In this document: positions 32,196 through 33,934 of the stretch, piece after piece
Position numbering within the stretch: position 1 is the stretch's first letter
Layout: each line of letters begins with the position of its first letter
Assembly (NCBI RefSeq): GCF_020829645.1
Contig: NZ_JAIVFS010000091.1
Span: 1 to 33,934 of the forward strand
Length of the DNA: 33,934 bases
Reading direction: 5' to 3'
DNA from: Nostoc mirabile CHAB5784
GTDB lineage: Bacteria > Cyanobacteriota > Cyanobacteriia > Cyanobacteriales > Nostocaceae
Notes under the pieces: generated by a model
Databases searched by the model: none
The model's input: the letters and a program-made list of their open reading frames with translations, nothing else
What the model was told of the DNA's origin: nothing
Position numbers and translations under genes: made by a program

Positions 32196-32744
32196 TTATC
32201 TTCGTCTCAATACACCATACTCAAAATAGACTAAATTATCATATTCTTCTTCCGAACCGCAGTTCAACATGTTTTGTTTTTCGTAAAATCCTTCTGACCT
32301 TGGTAAGGAATGCAACCCAATTCTACCTTCATAACCTAACTCAACACTTCTAATTCTTGCGAAATTTAATAGTGCTTGACCAACACCTTTGAATTGAGGC
32401 GGGCGTTGAATCTCGATTCGGTTAGTAGGGGCAGTGGCAATACCATCAACATAAACTAGCCTCTTACCAGTATTTAACCGAGAACCGTGCATTTGTGTTT
32501 CTATTATCATTAATCCTTGAGTTTTGTTTTCGCACTCAATTGCGTAACCTTCAAGATTTTCTTGATTGTCAATATATCTTAATTTGAATATCCAATCCCA
32601 GTATTTATCTTCTTGACTAAATAACCTTAAGCTTTCTACCCAATAATTGACATAATCATCAACATGTCTTTGGACTAAATCTACCAAATAGGCTTCAACA
32701 GATGTATTATCAACACCCCTTTTTAACTCGATTTTTCGCTGCAC
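32196..32744 (-). CDS. GNAT-type acetyltransferase-like protein
   Basis: The 182-aa product has the GNAT outline: strand LRYIDNQENLEGYAIEC, then the core VYVDGIATAPTNR, the acetyl-CoA loop and helix FKGVGQALLNFARIRSVELG, a strand GRIGLHSLP, and the closing SEGFYEKQNM. The Gly-containing turn (KGVGQALL) stands for the Q/RxxGxG/A motif. The substrate is unknown. The start is GTG at 32744, 27 bases from the gene upstream, so the pair is probably an operon. Confidence 0.7.
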   Translation of the reverse strand: MQRKIELKRGVDNTSVEAYLVDLVQRHVDDYVNYWVESLRLFSQEDKYWDWIFKLRYIDNQENLEGYAIECENKTQGLMIIETQMHGSRLNTGKRLVYVDGIATAPTNRIEIQRPPQFKGVGQALLNFARIRSVELGYEGRIGLHSLPRSEGFYEKQNMLNCGSEEEYDNLVYFEYGVLRRR

Positions 32745-32771
32745 CTAAAGCTCCTAATTGTCAACTGATTA

Positions 32772-33284
32772 TTAAAGCTTGTGACTGCTATTTGACTGGT
32801 AGATAAAAGAGTAAATGTGAATGCGTATATCAATAGCTTTATGCCAACCAGCAAGCACAGCATCATCTGAAATGTCTCCAAGAACTACCAAACCATCTTC
32901 TTTGTCCATATAGTAAGGTAAAGGTTCAGCGCTCAACCAACCATAAGCAATGGCTTCTTGATCTCGCTCAACAATTGAAACTTCTAAACTTTGCTCATAT
33001 CTTGAGTAGTAGTAAGGTAAATAGCAGGCTGGGTACTCTCTTAGAAATTCACGAGTAACTGTGTATGATTGCCAACGCAGTTGCTCCCCCTTGATTTCTT
33101 TTGGATTAGCTTCTAGCCAATCATAGAGCTTTTTAGCTTGCCGCAATGCGTGGTCTTTGCCTTCAAAAACGACGTTGGGAAGAAAAATATCGCCGTCAAA
33201 ATGCACCGCAACTTCAAATAAATCTTCATCTTCATCTTCTGCTTCTGTTATCTCAATGATTCCAGCCTTATATAGTTCGGTCAT
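32772..33284 (-). CDS. unknown 170-aa acidic protein, partner of the GNAT gene
   Basis: The N-terminal third is very acidic (ITEAEDEDEDLFEVAV), followed by a mixed domain with many Tyr residues (YPACYLPYYYSRYEQ) and a C-terminal helix (GWHKAIDIRIHIYSF). No membrane helix or known motif is seen. It starts with an ATG and lies 27 bases upstream of the GNAT gene, in the same direction. Confidence 0.5.
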   Translation of the reverse strand: MTELYKAGIIEITEAEDEDEDLFEVAVHFDGDIFLPNVVFEGKDHALRQAKKLYDWLEANPKEIKGEQLRWQSYTVTREFLREYPACYLPYYYSRYEQSLEVSIVERDQEAIAYGWLSAEPLPYYMDKEDGLVVLGDISDDAVLAGWHKAIDIRIHIYSFIYQSNSSHKL

Positions 33285-33731
33285 TCCCCTACATTGCTAG
33301 CTCTACTCCTACGTGGTTAAAATTTTAGCTTTCAGTTACAGAATAATCAGAACACTCTGTTGGTTCTAGCCCACCTATGAAACTAATCAACGCAAAGGGA
33401 CACTAGAATTTCAACCAAATTATGAGGTGATGTCTTAAGTTCACTTCTTAAACTGGGACAATCTCTTTCGGATAGTGCGCTTATGTATCGGCACTAGGGA
33501 GTAATGAGTGCTGAGTAATGAGTATACGGACAGCGAGGGGAAGTGCGTCAACGCGCCGGGTCTAAATAGCAAGTGCGATGGCGTAACCGCCTGCTGGAAG
33601 CGATCGCCTCCGTCGCAGATTGTGTCTAAATGTAACAATCTTTAAAATCTGGACACAATTAATACTCAGTAAATTATAGCTTTGCGCCAAACCTTTTACT
33701 ATCAATATGTCGATATCAAAAATGATATCAA
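33285..33731. other. repeat-bearing intergenic stretch
   Basis: No convincing gene is seen in these 447 bases. Features are the tandem-like GAGTAATGAGTGCTGAGTAA with AATGAGTA (33500-33524), and a degenerate palindrome GCGATGGCGTAACCGCC near 33575-33608 ending in the HIP1 octamer GCGATCGC. Frames that open here read through these repeats and are not trusted. Confidence 0.45.
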
Positions 33732-33848
33732 ATGCCTGACCAAAAGTCCCCACCAAGCGAGATGATTCGTGTGCCCGTTCCACTAATTAAGGTGGTTCGG
33801 CGACTATCGCTCTTTTATTACTCTCATGAGAGTATAATTAATTACTAA
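33732..33848 (+). CDS. short cyanobacterial ORF of the EMIRVPVPL type, probably truncated
   Basis: The 38-codon frame from the ATG at 33732 contains PPSEMIRVPVPLIKVVRRLS, which matches the start of a small cyanobacterial plasmid protein family that normally continues with a helix such as RLHRQGHTKALLQGLEDL. Here it ends early at TAA (33846-33848). It may be a truncated remnant. It is the only plus-strand gene candidate in this end of the window. Confidence 0.4.
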   Translation: MPDQKSPPSEMIRVPVPLIKVVRRLSLFYYSHESIINY

Positions 33849-33934
33849 CAGTTTAACTTAGCAAGGGTATTTAATTGGGTTCAAGAACGGCTACCTCCAC
33901 GATCACCGTGGTAGATCAGTACTGCGATGCCTAT

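Noticed and set aside
33562..33783. 73-codon minus-strand frame near the right edge
   Set aside because: It is antisense to the EMIRVPVPL-type frame on the plus strand and runs into repeat DNA and a HIP1 site at its end.
1..33934. tRNA, rRNA or riboswitch genes
   Set aside because: None was recognised on reading; a tRNAscan or Infernal search would be needed to exclude them fully.

Overview
The window looks like accessory DNA, most likely a plasmid or integrated conjugative element, from a filamentous (Nostoc-type) cyanobacterium. The reasons are frequent HIP1 octamers (GCGATCGC, for example near 10935, 11549, 15590, 17306, 19766, 20521, 28710 and 33600), palindromic repeats and heptamer repeats typical of Nostocales, and cyanobacterial protein families. 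Almost every gene lies on the minus strand, so transcription runs from high to low coordinates.

Layout from left to right. 1-4800: a phage-type zinc-ribbon/HNH-like protein, a DUF6884 protein, a decayed IS200/IS605 element (tnpB intact, tnpA lacking its catalytic end) that appears to have broken a host gene, and a PD-(D/E)XK-like protein. 4996-22860: a type IV secretion (conjugation) cluster of the cyanobacterial kind (the class called MPF_C, defined on a Nostoc sp. PCC 7120 plasmid). In transcription order it holds a truncated Ycf46-type AAA ATPase, a DUF192 protein, a VirB2-like pilin, a VirB3-like protein, VirB4, a VirB5-like protein, VirB6, a VirB8-like protein, VirB10 overlapping a VirB9-like protein, an unknown single-pass protein, VirD4, and a 751-aa unknown protein. 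No relaxase, VirB11 or replication gene is in view.

23207-28203: the most striking part. Two sites at 23207-23292 and 24737-24823 have the full architecture of integron attC sites: inverted R boxes, a long imperfect stem with extrahelical bases, and AAC^GTT junctions. A weaker third site is at 28057-28203. Each lies just 3' of a minus-strand gene, as expected of gene cassettes, and there is no integrase, so this is a cassette cluster lacking an integrase. One cassette carries a CHAT (caspase-like) protease followed, in the -1 frame across an in-phase A AAA AAA slippery heptamer, by a membrane anchor and three CxxC...C...H zinc-ribbon repeats. The next cassette encodes a 1019-aa protein with the same ribbon repeat set into a DUF4185-like propeller, followed by a five-repeat tachylectin-like propeller. 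The shared repeat suggests that the two cassettes form one functional pair, possibly sensing and protease-effector parts of a defence or recognition system. That function is inference.

28246-33934: a frameshifted macro-like/SLOG (DUF1273-type) gene, a small membrane protein, a Gp157-family phage protein, a 55-aa tyrosine-rich small protein, an HNH endonuclease, an unknown gene, a GNAT acetyltransferase with an unknown partner, and repeat-rich intergenic DNA.
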